DNA of 64,000 bases from Anoplopoma fimbria (Eukaryota > Chordata > Actinopteri > Perciformes > Anoplopomatidae), in contig NC_072472.1 of assembly GCF_027596085.1 (NCBI RefSeq), positions 20,568,680 to 20,632,679 of the forward strand, given 5' to 3'. Shown piece after piece: positions 9,888 through 21,100 of the stretch. Both the position numbers and the translations under genes were made by a program. Position 1 is the first letter of the stretch. The number at the start of each line of letters is the position of its first letter. The notes beneath the pieces are model-generated. The model made no database searches and was not told the DNA's origin. It saw only the letters and a program-made list of their open reading frames with translations.

Positions 9888-12829
9888 AGTGTCCTTTAAT
9901 AAAGAGGTTAAGGTCAAGGGGATGGGGTCAAACTAAACTAAGGATTCCTCCCATTCAGGGTCTTTTCCTTCAGCCTAGGCAAGGCAGTTGCACTTTCCTA
10001 TGTAGATAGAACAGAGAGAGAGAGAGAGATGAGTCTTCTTAAATACCTCCTCTTCAATGCTGCTTGTCTCCAGTGGTTCAGCTGATCCTCATGGTCCTTT
10101 GCCCAGTCTGTCTCTCCAGCCTGTCTGCCACTCCTGCTTTGAAGCTGGGTGAACGTATGCCATCACTAATTACCTGACGGGCTGCAGGTGTGACCAATGC
10201 CAAGTGCCCAGTGGCTGCAGCACCTGAACTGGATAGAACACTCCCTCTATCACCTCCCCCAACCTGAGCTTGGGGATCCGCCCCCTGTGCTGAATCCGCT
10301 GGTCTTTCTCCCCCTTGCTTGCCACAATATATATAGTGGTGACTGCCTTACTTGTGTATCGGCTTTAAGAGTATTAAAACCACAGCTCATGTAAAGAGTC
10401 AGCTGCTGTTTCCTGGAAGAGCTCAAGTTTTCTCAATGAACAGTAGGCTACCTGGGTAATTAAAGATGAAAAAAGGATGAGCATCATGTAGATCCACATC
10501 ATGAATCAGACTTGTTCTCAGCTGCCTTTTCAAACTCTGAACGTTTTCGGGCTGTGGGACTCTCTTTGTGGCCTTTAGAATGGCTGCTTGATAACGATTA
10601 ATTTCATTCCAAATAGCGCATTTATCAAACTTCTATTTTTATCAAAATCTTCTGTTTCTACGCAATAACCTTGGTAGTGAAAGGCATTGATAAATCACGA
10701 GCAATTGTTGATCTTAATTTTAATAAGATATCCAATCAAGAGGACACGAGGGCATGCATGCAAACTAGGCGTTAGTGTTAGCATAGTGGTAGTTTTCATT
10801 GGCCAGGACTGATCCTGGTGGAAAACAAAACAAATCTTATCAATTGCCTTCTGCTCGGGCAGGGAATGGCTCTTAAATGCAAGATTAATTTGGGTGTTCA
10901 TCTTCGCAGCACCAATCACTCAGTGTGGAAACATGGTGAAATTGCAAGAGGAGAAAAGGTACATAAACCGCACCTCGTCAACACAAATCAATGACAGTTA
11001 ATTAAATGGGGAGATGGGGTAAACAGCATATTGAAACACCTTTAATGGCAGCCCACACAGATTTGGCCATCCGGGCTGATAGTTGTAAATAAAGAATCCC
11101 AAGCACCACAGCGAAGCCTCACCTCCAAGCAATGTGTGTTTTATTGTTTACCATGATTTATAATTCTTATCTTGAGCCACGAGTCCAGGGTGTTGTGGCA
11201 GAAGGCAATAAAGTCAATAGGCTTATAAATGGAACTGAATTCTGAGTTTGCTCGGCATGGAGAGTAAACACTGCTTTCTGTTGCTTATCTGTAGGGTTTG
11301 ATGACATTGCAGTCTGTTTTAAAGGAAGAATAGTGGCACCTGGTCTGCTGTTGGGTTCACGTGAGAAATGTTGCAACACAACTTAGAAAGGCTCCTAGCC
11401 TTTAGCATGTCTCCCTAACTAGCAGCACATAGCTGCTAATGGATCACTGAATACATAAATGAGCTCAGTGTGAAGAAGATAGCATCTAATAACTCTGAAA
11501 CAATTAAACTGACTGCCACTGTCAACAACTTTTCAGATGAATGGACCTCTAGAAGAGAAACAGGTAGTGCCACTGTGCTGTAGGACTGCATCTGATAGCC
11601 ATTCCAGGGTTTCTTTAAAGATAGACGGTCACATAACATGAATTAACATCAGAGTTGGATCTTTTATCCTGCAACTCATGAAATCACATCAACATTGGAT
11701 GTTTCCTCTCTTAATTCAGTGTCAATGCAGGAAATAGTGTGTCTATATGCAGCAAGATGTAAACTGACGGTGTGGATGTGAATTAATGTTGTCCTTTTTA
11801 TCCATTTACTTATGTAGTTTCCATGAGGAGGTACGGGAGAGAGAAAATATATCATCTGCCTGTTTGCTGCAACGTCATTCAGTATTCCCATTTCTGTTCT
11901 AAATCAGGGGGATCAGTAGCTTTACTTTTGAAAGTCAAACAATCTTGGCTGTTAATGGTTCAGATATCGGTATTCACCTAGAGCCAAATCACCATTTTTA
12001 TTTTTTTGTTTTATTGCTTTATGGCACTACAAATCTTCATTATTTCCCATTTAAATGATTTGTCATAATAATTACCAGCTGAAAGATCATGATGATAATG
12101 TTGATGGGCGTATTTTGCGAGAGTCCTCGTTTCACTCTGAATAAGCTGACTCTCTGCAACAGTTCCACATCAGTGTTTCTCAATGGCTCCATTCACGAGG
12201 CTGCTCTTATCGGAGTGGGGCCTGGAGTACTCCCAGTGTGTGTGGAGCAGTGAAACCGCGGATAAGACGACTTGCTGCAGTTGATGATACAATTACACAA
12301 GCCCCTCAGGAAGCTTCCCTGATGAAGCACATGCGTAACTTCGTTTGGAATTACTCTAGCAGAGTTTTATAATGAAGTCAGGGAATACACAATTAGCATA
12401 TGTCATTTGATGATGTGATATTGTTTTATCAGCTGCTGCTTAATTAATATTACATAATGCTCAGCATACACCTAAAGCTTGTTTTTCATAAGGGGGAGGA
12501 AGACAACAAGGAAGTTTGCTATAAGCTCTGAAAAATGAGTGGGAAAGAATGTGATATTGAACCATTTTACCCTCTCTTAGTATATGCCATGGAGTGATCA
12601 TCTGGTTATGTAAGTGATCAATAATAAAGTGAGAGATTGGGCCCACTCAAGATTCTTAAATTGCACCTTTTGGAACCTCGTTAGTCAGAACAAGCACAGC
12701 AACATGTGATTAATTACCCTCTTCTAATTAGACTTGCAGTGTTGGAAGGCTTCAGATGACTTCATCTCAAGGAATATTTATCACATTTCTATACTGATGT
12801 TCAGATACTTCTCTCTCTCCATCTGCTTG

Positions 12830-12832
<3 letters not shown>
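9888..12832. other. No recognisable gene; short GA tract
   Basis: Mostly unique-looking DNA. It includes a (GA)9 tract at 10012-10029 and a moderately GC-rich stretch at 10080-10330. Open frames reach 60-74 codons on both strands without protein similarity. Positions 11040-11130 and 12180-12310 are more balanced in composition than the surroundings and could be conserved regulatory DNA, but only alignment to other fish could show this. Confidence 0.4.

Positions 12833-12916
<84 letters not shown>
12833..12916. repeat. (CA)42 microsatellite
   Basis: An uninterrupted CA dinucleotide tract of about 84 bp ending in CAGAGAGACAC. The open frames that cross it on both strands (His-Thr and Cys-Val repeats) are artefacts. 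Confidence 0.98.
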
Positions 12917-12919
<3 letters not shown>

Positions 12920-13840
12920 AGACACAAACACCAGCCAGAGGCAAACCGTTTTGTGTTTTTTGGACTCACTACAAGCTGAAGAGGGACATCAGAGTTTATG
13001 AGACATCTTCACATAATAAGTCAATAACCTTACGGAAGCTGTGGGTCTGAAGGTAAGGTTCATAAATGTACCCAAATATAAATGCCATAAAAATGAGGTG
13101 ACCCCCTTCAGGGCTCCTAAATGTGCCACTTTAAAGTGAAACACAGTGGAGCAGAAGGCATTGGATTCTCAGCAGGCGTGTCCTTCACCTACCTCTGTGT
13201 TGACATTGGCGCTTTATTGGAGGAGATGGAGTGATTGCAGAGTGGTGCACGCTGCCATTTTATGATCACACTCATTTTTATGCTGTCTTCTGTGGTCTGT
13301 GAGCAAGGCCTTCAGCACTGTGTGGACACCTGGGTCCATTTCTGAACTCATTTTGACTGCTAGCAACAATATTACAAATACTCTCTCAACCCACCAGGGC
13401 AATCACATTTTTCTTTCCTTTAAACGTCACAGACAACAACAGCTATTTCAGGGGCTATTTGTTGGATATAGTGCTGTAACATATTTAATTCTCAATTTGT
13501 ATCAGATAACGAGGAGAGCTAGAAGTGGGTTGCATGGTGTCATAAACACATATTAAAATGACATTAAAATTAAATTGTTTCATCAGTGACAGCAACAAAC
13601 AATATCAGGAATACACAGATGGAAACTGGTGAGGTATTAAAGGTTACCATCCGCGTAACAAGGAGCTAAGCGTCCCATACCACCTCACATCATTACGTTA
13701 ATCCAGCACATCATATCCTCACACACATACCTGATGGGACCCATTCAGTTTGCCAACTCAGTGATCTCCTGATCCATGCATATTGACTTTTCCTGGCAAC
13801 TTGTTGATGCAATGCACTGCTAGGAAAGGGTGGGCACAGA
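12917..13840. other. No recognisable gene or repeat
   Basis: Unique-looking sequence. The longest frame, 85 codons at 13299-13556 (+), shows no recognisable domain. Confidence 0.4.
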
Positions 13841-14038
13841 CAGTTATTAATTAAAGATGTTGAAGTTGGTTCAGACAGAATTCAATCGACCATTAAATAA
13901 TAATTAAGCCTTTATTAGTCCCACAATGGGGAAATTATTTCTCTGCATTTAACCCATCCCGGAGGAACAGTGGGCTGCAATGAAGCGCCCACAGAGCAGT
14001 TATTAATTAAACACCTCGATGTTGAAGTTTGGTTCACC
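13841..14038. repeat. Direct repeat pair, one copy inside a SINE
   Basis: CAGTTATTAATTAAA, then GATGTTGAAGTTGGTTCA occur at 13841-13873. They recur at 13997-14038 with an 8-bp insertion (CACCTCGA region) and one extra T. The first copy is SINE flank. The second lies inside the SINE, where the usual conserved core (GGGTTAAGTG...CAAGG) is expected. Confidence 0.7.
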
Positions 14039-14088
14039 AACCTTCTGGTTACGGGACAAGCGCTCTACCTCATGTGCCACAGCCGCCC
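13905..14088 (-). mobile_element. tRNA-headed SINE with Rex1-like 3' tail
   Basis: On the minus strand it begins GGGCGGCTGTGGCACATGAG, then GTAGAGCGCTTGTCCCGTAACC and a degenerate B-box region (GGTTGGTGAACC). It ends TTTCCCCATTGTGGGACTAATAAAGGC. That end is the same type as the Rex1 3' terminus (AATTTCCCCGCTGCGGGACTAATAAAGGA) found four times in this window. The middle is abnormal: SINE core sequence is replaced by a copy of the left flank (see the direct-repeat entry). The 67-codon frame across it (13970-14173) is incidental. Confidence 0.7.
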
Positions 14089-14235
14089 AAAAAGATTAAA
14101 GATTAAAATGGTGAAAAGTGCGTGGGAGTATGAAACGTACAGTGGGCCCCTCTTTTATTTTCTTAAAATATGAGTGGAGTAGGACAACAGGTTCAAGTAT
14201 GGTTGTTGTCAGTTGATAAAGAGACAAAAACCTAA

Positions 14236-14480
14236 ATGAAGGCAAGCCAGCGGCTCACAGCTAACGGTGCTAACGGTGCTAACCGTTTAAACAACAGCGA
14301 GAGTGCTGACAGAGCTAACAGTGTTTACCTTAGGAGGAACCGGAGGCTGGGGACTACGTTCAGGATGGTGTTATCAGCTAAAACCGCCGTAGGACAGCAG
14401 AGCGGCACTGTGGGCTAACCAGTGGGGCACGCTCACATGCACTAAAAACAAGCACGGACAACCCAGCTATGTCATAAAAG
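14236..14480 (+). repeat. Probable dispersed repeat with GCTAACGGT units
   Basis: It has three tandem GCTAACGGT-like units at 14264-14290, then GCTGACAGAGCTAACAGTG, CTAAAACCGCCGTAGGACAG and CACGCTCACATGCACTAAAA. I believe these phrases recur in percomorph genomes, but no second copy is visible here. Termini are unknown. Confidence 0.3.
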
Positions 14481-15160
14481 CAAGGATAAGCTCTGATAAC
14501 AACACAGAGGGAGAGAGACTTCAGCTCTGCTCAGGTAGACATTAGTCCTCTATGTCTTTACATTGCATCTATGTTAATGTTCAGAATGTTAAATACAGCT
14601 CCTTAAATTAAGTTCAATGCTTAAGTAAAAGCCCATTGATCCTTATTGACAGCTCAGAGAAATTACCAATACCTGTGTTATCTTCAGATCTGGGCCTTAG
14701 TTCAATGGGGTCTTGTTTTTAAGCAAAGTAAGTTGCTTTTCCAGAAATTATGATCACTGTTTTTTTGTGAGTGTTTATCCAGTGAGCTCTGCAGGAGAGC
14801 TGACTCACATCAGGATGCATTTGACAAGTTCGGATTTTAAAAATGCGCTATGGCACTTTGGCAAAGATCCAGATTCTTCATGGAAACATAGTAAAAAACG
14901 CACATAAACCCTGTACAAGCACAGTATAATCTGAAACACTCTCTCCCTATATCTCCAATCTTCATTCATGACAAATGCAGGGACAAATATTCAGCAAAAT
15001 TATTAACATATAGCCTGTGAGAAAACAGGGAGTCCCAGTTCGGCCATTAAAACACCAGTGCACTGTGGGATAATCTAAAACAGCAGAGTCCGCTCTCAAA
15101 CAATGTTAAATAATGAAATTGAAGCAAATGGAATATGGCAAACCCTTTAAACATTTAATG
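14481..15160. other. No recognisable gene or repeat
   Basis: AT-rich unique-looking sequence without a frame above 64 codons. Confidence 0.4.
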
Positions 15161-15164
15161 AGTA

Positions 15165-15960
15165 GGGGTAATAGCAATTGTAGATATCAACAATTGGATT
15201 TTGACAAGTTATAATTCCAAGCCAACATTTCCATAATTTAATTTCGACTAGTAGAGATTGTAATTAAGATATCCACAAATAATTTCTCACTAGTCAGAAT
15301 GTTAATTCTTGATGTCAATGGTTCATTTCTTACTAGTGGAAATATTTATTGCAGATATCTGTGACTTGATTACAACTAGTCAACTGTCACCCTTAACTTC
15401 TATTCAAGTTAAATTACAGATGTCTATAATTACATTTTGACGATTAATAATTCCAAACTGATTGAAATCAAAACGACGTACATATACTAACTGATTATGA
15501 TAGTATGGGCGACATTTACCGAATGAAGGTCGAAATTTGGTCAGTAATTCAGACTATGGAGGCATGTATGGGGCATGGTTCCTTCTGACTCTGTGTTCGA
15601 CTGCTTCCACTCGTAAACAAATGTATGGCTCCAGTGTTGCCAACGGAAAATAGTACCTATTTTTATAAAGCATCAGCATTTGTATTCATGAGGTAGACAT
15701 AGACTTTTTAAAAGTTAACAATTGTTGATATCTGCAATGTGGATTCTTTTTCAACATGTGGAAATTCTATTGTACTTATCTTTAAACGACATTCTTACTA
15801 GTGAAAAAGGAACTACTGATATAGTTTATTAAATAAGAGATATATATTTAAATCTGTTTTGACTATTCAAAATGTAATTTCGATATGTAAAGATTTATTT
15901 GTAACATGTTTCATTCTTGAATTTTGATTTGTCAAAATTACATTTTGATATGTCATGTAA
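15165..15960. repeat. Array of alternating ACTAGT and GATATC palindromes
   Basis: ACTAGT or one-mismatch forms occur at about 15247, 15290, 15334 and 15376. GATATC-like sites fall between them at about 15182, 15268, 15312 (GATGTC), 15353 and 15420. The two alternate about every 21-22 bp, giving a 42-44 bp period. A second, more decayed arm runs from about 15715 to 15960, with sites at about 15737, 15810, 15890 and 15950. A non-repetitive centre (about 15475-15710) separates the arms. The structure fits a decayed palindromic repeat or the arms of a foldback DNA element. No coding frame. Confidence 0.55.
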
Positions 15961-17257
15961 ATAACTCAGTCACTACCAGCCTGTTTTACTGATTAAATGT
16001 GCAAAGGGATTGTCATTATTTTATTGGAGGTAGTGGGTTTACTGTAAACAGTGGTGGCGAGCATCCTTCATGCTCTAAATAGCCATTATTTGAGATTTTA
16101 AATCCATCAGTGATGCATCCTGGGAGAGAACAGAGAGCAGTGTTTCTTCTATCCATCAGAACATTTATAACTCACCGGTGCGTTCTGTCTCTGCTCCCTC
16201 ACCAAGTGCCAAGTCCCACAAAAACATTGTCTCTTTCCGTAAATGTCCTGTCATGTCTGAATGAAGCTATGAGTAACAATAAAAAACACCCACTCAGCCT
16301 GTCTGAATGACAAAAAGCATCACTTTAACAGATAGATGAAGCCAGAAATACAACGTATCCACATACAACTGTTTGTATGAAAAGTTATTTTTGTTATCTT
16401 TCATTCGTCTTCCTACAAACCTTCAGCAACATGAGTGATCAGTGCACTTCAACAAGCCCCTGCTGTGTTTAAGCCACAGAACTACTTAGTTTAGGAAAAT
16501 ATTTAAAAAAAACACATATGGTATGAAAGTTGCATGAGACATTAGTAAATGTTGACTTCTAGTTTTTCACTGGGTGTAACTGTTTTTAGACAATTATGAT
16601 TCCGTGGATTAAATAAGAATACATTTTTCTGAGTTATATAGAGATTATACTTTGTTACTTTTGTAGATATTGCTTTGAACAATGCATGAGAACAGCTTGA
16701 GCAATGTTACATATGTGTCTGAAAAGTGCTCATATCTACATTAATATCTAACAATTTACAGCCATTACACTTTAAACATCACAGATGAAACCTTAATTTA
16801 AAAGTTTTAAAAAAGGTTTTTAATTTTAACAATACTCAACATTCAGCACATGGAACAGACTCTTTGTTTCTCTTAGCAAGGGGACACCTCTGACCTCAAC
16901 ATGACATGAACTGAGCTCCTCTAATGTAAGTGTTAATGGGCTTCACGCACACACAGGTGAAGTGCTGCAGAGTGCTAATGAAATGCACAGCACAAACCAG
17001 ACTGCTCAGCTCAGAGCCCTGCTGGGTGGGAGGGAGATGGGGGAAGTCTTGCTTCCTGACACAATAATTCATTCCCGTTTTACCCCGGCTACGGAGCAAG
17101 GAGCTCCGGCAATAGGGGAGGCATAAATCCAGGCTGAAATCTCTCAGATTGCATCCGAATGGCCCTTTAAACAACCTGCACGGCTGTCACAGGGACTCCA
17201 TCGGGGCAATCTATCGTCTAACGCGCCACGTGAGCCGCTTTTGCAATCAAAGATAAC
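15961..17257. other. No recognisable gene; possible conserved non-coding DNA at its right end
   Basis: Mainly AT-rich unique sequence. The last 215 bp (17040-17255) are noticeably more GC-rich and complex, with an E-box palindrome (CCACGTGA at 17227). They directly abut the SINE that follows. No coding evidence. Confidence 0.35.
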
Positions 17258-17410
17258 AACGACGGTAGGTAAATGGACTGCATTTATATCGGGCTTTTGC
17301 AGTCTTAGCGGCCTCTCAAAGAGCTTTACAGAAGCCAGAATTCACACATTCACACATTCATACACTGGTGGCAGAGGTTACCATACAAGGTGCCACCAAC
17401 ATCATCATAA

Positions 17411-17956
17411 GATAAGATAAGATAAGATAAGATAAGATAATCCTGTATTAGTCCCGCAGCCGGGAAATTTGCAGGCTTACAGCAGCATAGGGTAAAGTGC
17501 ACACAAGAGACATAGTAAAAGAAAGACAAGATAAAAATAAAAATGAAATAAAAAAAACAAGTATTATAAATAAGCAATAATAAACAGTAGAAAATCAACA
17601 ATAACTGAAATATTATATTTACAGACAGAAAAAACTATTATAGCTATAATTGCACAGTGTATTGTATTGCACGTGTCATGTGGTCTGCTGGGAGCAGAGC
17701 TGGTTGTGCAACCTAACAGCAGCTGGAAGGAAGAACCTGCGGTACCTCTCCTTCACACACCGGGGGTGAAGCAGCCGGTGGCTGAAGGAGCTGTACAGAG
17801 CTGCCAGAGTGTCCTGCATGGGGTGGGAGGTGTTGTCCATCAGGGATGATAGCTTGGCCATCATCCTCCTGTCTCCCACCACCTCCACCATATCCAGTGG
17901 ACACCCCAGCACACTGCTGGCCTTCCTGACAAGTTTATTCAGTCTCTTCTTGTCAG
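17411..17956 (-). mobile_element. Rex1 retrotransposon, 3' fragment inside a SINE
   Basis: It has the same 3' UTR and GATAA-repeat tail (17411-17440) as the 5.7-7.7 kb Rex1, followed by about 280 bp of RT C terminus. Similarity to the larger copy stops at about 17955, after the codons for DKKRLN. This is the point of 5' truncation at insertion. It is younger than the SINE it interrupts. Confidence 0.88.
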
Positions 17957-17960
17957 TCAT
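17676..17960 (-). pseudogene. Rex1 reverse transcriptase C-terminal fragment
   Basis: A 94-codon frame: KKRLNKLVRKASSVLG (4-19), MAKLSSLMDNTSHPMQDTL (34-52), RLLHPRCVKERYRRFFLPAA (62-81). This is the conserved post-RT tail of Rex1-type elements and ends at a natural stop after NQLCSQQTT. The first three residues (MTD) lie at the insertion junction. It preserves the 8 bp that are missing from the RT core at 6151-7194, so it documents that lesion. Not functional on its own. Confidence 0.82.
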
Positions 17961-18106
17961 AAAACATTCACAGACACACTCACAATTTAAGGTTCAGTAT
18001 CTTGCCAAAGGACACATGGAGGAGTAGACAGCAGGGGCCAGGAATCAAAGCACCGTCCTTCTGATGAGTGAACGACCACTCGAACCCCTGAGCCACATCC
18101 ACGCCT

Positions 18107-21100
18107 CCTGGCAAATGTTTTGAGGGGCTCTTTTTTCAACCTTAGCGCCCGTCGGCGTAGTATATGATGAAATAAATTGTTCGACACACAGACTCACTCA
18201 CAAACTGTGGCTCATTTGCTTGTCATCTCTCAGTTCTCCAGCAGGCGTTTGCTGACTTAACAGCGATTGGCATGAAAGTGCACTGTTTGAGAATATCTTG
18301 TATTGCAGTTTAAGAAGCACTAATTGGAATTTGAAAGCTGGCGATGAACTGAATTGAATATCTCTAACCTGTTAAAGGAAGGTAAATTGCAAGAAGGCTG
18401 TTTTTCTGCAAATAACTCCACACATCCCAATCATTGATGCCAGTATAATATAATATTCTTGTGGCAGCTTGGCTGTTTGTCATTGTGCCCACATATGTCA
18501 GTGGTTCAAATAATTATTGTGTTGTGCTGAAACCCATGTGTCCACACAGAGTATGGAGCAAATAAGGGAATTTTCGTCGGGATTACAAATGCGGTTGTGG
18601 ACTTCCAGAACCAGAGCCAGAGAAATAACAATGGGAATAAGGATAGAAAATTGGAAACAAAAATGGATGAGAAATAATAACTTGTTAATTGGCATATTTC
18701 TGCGAATGTTGATTACTCTTAGCACACAGTGTACCATCAGTGGACCATTCCATCACTTGTTCTACTCAGCTCGGTTTGTTAGACACTTCCCCAACATTAT
18801 TATACATTTTTCAAATAAAACAGTTTAGAGGGGGATGGGGTAGGAACTTATTTATGGTTCTCAAGGGAAGCTTAAATACAAAAGCTGTAGTTTTGGATTT
18901 AGAGTAACTACATTTATTTGTGTTACCATATTTATATAAAACATATACAAGCAATAACTGAGGGTTTAACTGTAATCTACTGTATTTGCAGTAGTTTATC
19001 CCAAAATTGATGTACCTGTACAACTTAATTGCATTCTCAATTACATTTTGAGGAAAACCAGCAAATATTCACCACTGAACGGGAAAAATGAGCCCCATGG
19101 TTTTTTTTTTGGTCCACTCCAACGGGACAGAGAAATGAGTCCAATTTGTTCCTATTAAATGGGCACTATGGTGGAGGGTGGAGTCAGTGCCATATGGCAG
19201 CTGGGTATAGCGTGACATGAAGCGTACAGCCCCAGTAGAAACACAGCTGTTCAACTGTAAGAAGACAGTAGCATACCTGGCTGATCTCCCCTAATGGCTA
19301 CATGGATGTGCTCCATTTGCTTTAAAATAGAGGTGACTGTATGTGGGTGTGCTTGGATGTTTGGCTCTTACATATGTTTGTGTGTAATTGAGGTGTACTT
19401 CTGATGTTTGAGTATCTTTCAAAGTATTGTGCATTTTAGTTCCAAAATGCAAATACTTTGTTTTGGGGGGTAGCATTGCATGTTATTTCGAATTCATTCT
19501 AATTATATTGTCATGTAAGGCTAACAACTTCCAGCCTGGTCCGTCCACATGGGAGTCAGGGTGAATGTATGGGTCAAACAAACACAGGACTATCACCCAG
19601 GAGACACCTTTCAAGTCGGATGTGAAAGCAAGAATCAATGTTGACTTATTTTAGCATTAAATGTTTAAGGTTTTGTATATAACTTCGGTTACATAAGAAA
19701 CATTGTTATTTTACCTGAAAGCATGATCTTTGCTGAACCTTTTTAGTTTTGTTTTGATGTAATTATTAAGGTTAACTGCATGTTTAAAACTCTGACAGTA
19801 ATCTGGATCGGTGTACCTGCAGCTAATGGATGAGGCACACCTTCTCTAATTGGGTGAGCGCGACATTCATTTAGGTTGCTTTGCTCTTGTACAGATTGAT
19901 GGTAATTGTTAAGCACACAAAATGTTTTAGGTACAATTTTGATCTGCATGAAATGTGTGAAATGATAACAGGGGAACATTATGGCCTGTATTTTCACTAA
20001 TCGTTCTTGAAACAGATTGGTTGTTGCGAGTTCCCAGCTCCAGATGATCAGGGACTTTTTCTAAGAGGTTCACTTAATCATTACAGTCCAGCAATCAATA
20101 AATTGCACACAGGACTGACCACACAGATCTTTTTATCTTTAAAGGTCAAGGCTAATATCAGTATAACAGCAACATGGGCGCTTAGCCGAGCTCTGCTCTC
20201 CCACCAAGGAGGCTGTTCTATTTTCATCTCATTATCCTTTATCTGAGTACTCAAAGAAAGTGAGTCCTCAGTCAAGATATAAGTGCATTGCAAAAAATAG
20301 ACAAAAAAAGGAGCTATAGAGTTGAAAAGAGCAATGGTTGCCTACTAGGACAATGTGGATTGTTGATGATCAAAGTGAAAAAAAGTCTCGGATAGAGATA
20401 TTATGTACCATTAGTTCTTTTGTTTTATCTAGATGGCTATTACACACATCACAGTAGCTTTATTCCAACATGATACATGTCACCATGAATACACTATGAA
20501 TAGACATCGTTGCAGAAAATCTCATCCACCCATGTTCCATTTAAAGTTTTGTTTTAATGATCAAGCCGATATTTTAGACCAGAAATATGCCCGCTGATGA
20601 CGTCAGGGCGTGTAGGTTATTTCGTTTTCTCTCTCTCCCCCTTGGGTGGATTTTTCGATAGCATTCACAGACCAAATAGGATCTCCACTCACACTCTCAA
20701 TTGTATCTGCCAGACAAGGACGTATTGATCTCGGTTTGCTTCTAAATCTAGCTTGCACAAGAAAGGGATAACAGTTATTCAGCTGCCATGCAACATGGTG
20801 CACAGGGAGAAGCTTTAACAGCACGGTTTTGTATATTTGGGTCAACCGTTGACATTGTTGGGGTGAAGGGCACTGTCACTTTTCCATCACTTTAATATTT
20901 TTGGTGTGGCAAAGAATAAAATAAAATAAAAAAGTAAAACTGTCAAAAAGGCAATTTGAAAAAGCCTCCCTATTTCCTTCCGCTGCTCACACTGCACCGA
21001 CATTACCTGAGGGTAGTGGTTAAAGCTCTGCTCATGACAGCTTGTGGATAAAGCAGCTCTGGGTGTCTTTATTGCTGTGCTCGCTGTTTGTGTGTTATTC

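Larger units (their letters stand above)
17258..18106 (-). mobile_element. tRNA-headed SINE split by a Rex1 insertion
   Basis: The two halves are 17258-17410 and 17957-18106. On the minus strand the head (from 18106) reads GGCGTGGATGTGGCTCAGGG. It has a degraded B box (GCTTTGATTCCTGG) and the phrase GTGTCCTTTGGCAAGATACT, homologous to the core of the other SINEs. The tail half carries TGGCACCTTGTATGG and ends in the 'ctctttgagaggcc...gcagtccatttacc' type tail. The two halves fit together as one element once the Rex1 block is removed. TCATAA is present on both sides of the block (17405-17410 and 17957-17962), a possible target-site duplication. Confidence 0.75.

Noticed and set aside
9888..10400. 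Possible LTR or LTR-retrotransposon piece
   Set aside because: The sequence has a GA tract and a GC-richer part, but no TG...CA ends, primer-binding site, polypurine tract or coding similarity.
12734..12979. Open frames of His-Thr or Cys-Val repeats on both strands
   Set aside because: They are translations of the CA microsatellite and have no protein meaning.
17400..17445. GATAA repeats as a CRISPR-like or satellite array
   Set aside because: They are the simple-sequence 3' tail of Rex1, seen at the same place in the other Rex1 copies, with no spacers.
18517..18828. 103-codon frame as a host exon
   Set aside because: No recognisable domain, no convincing splice sites and ordinary AT-rich context.
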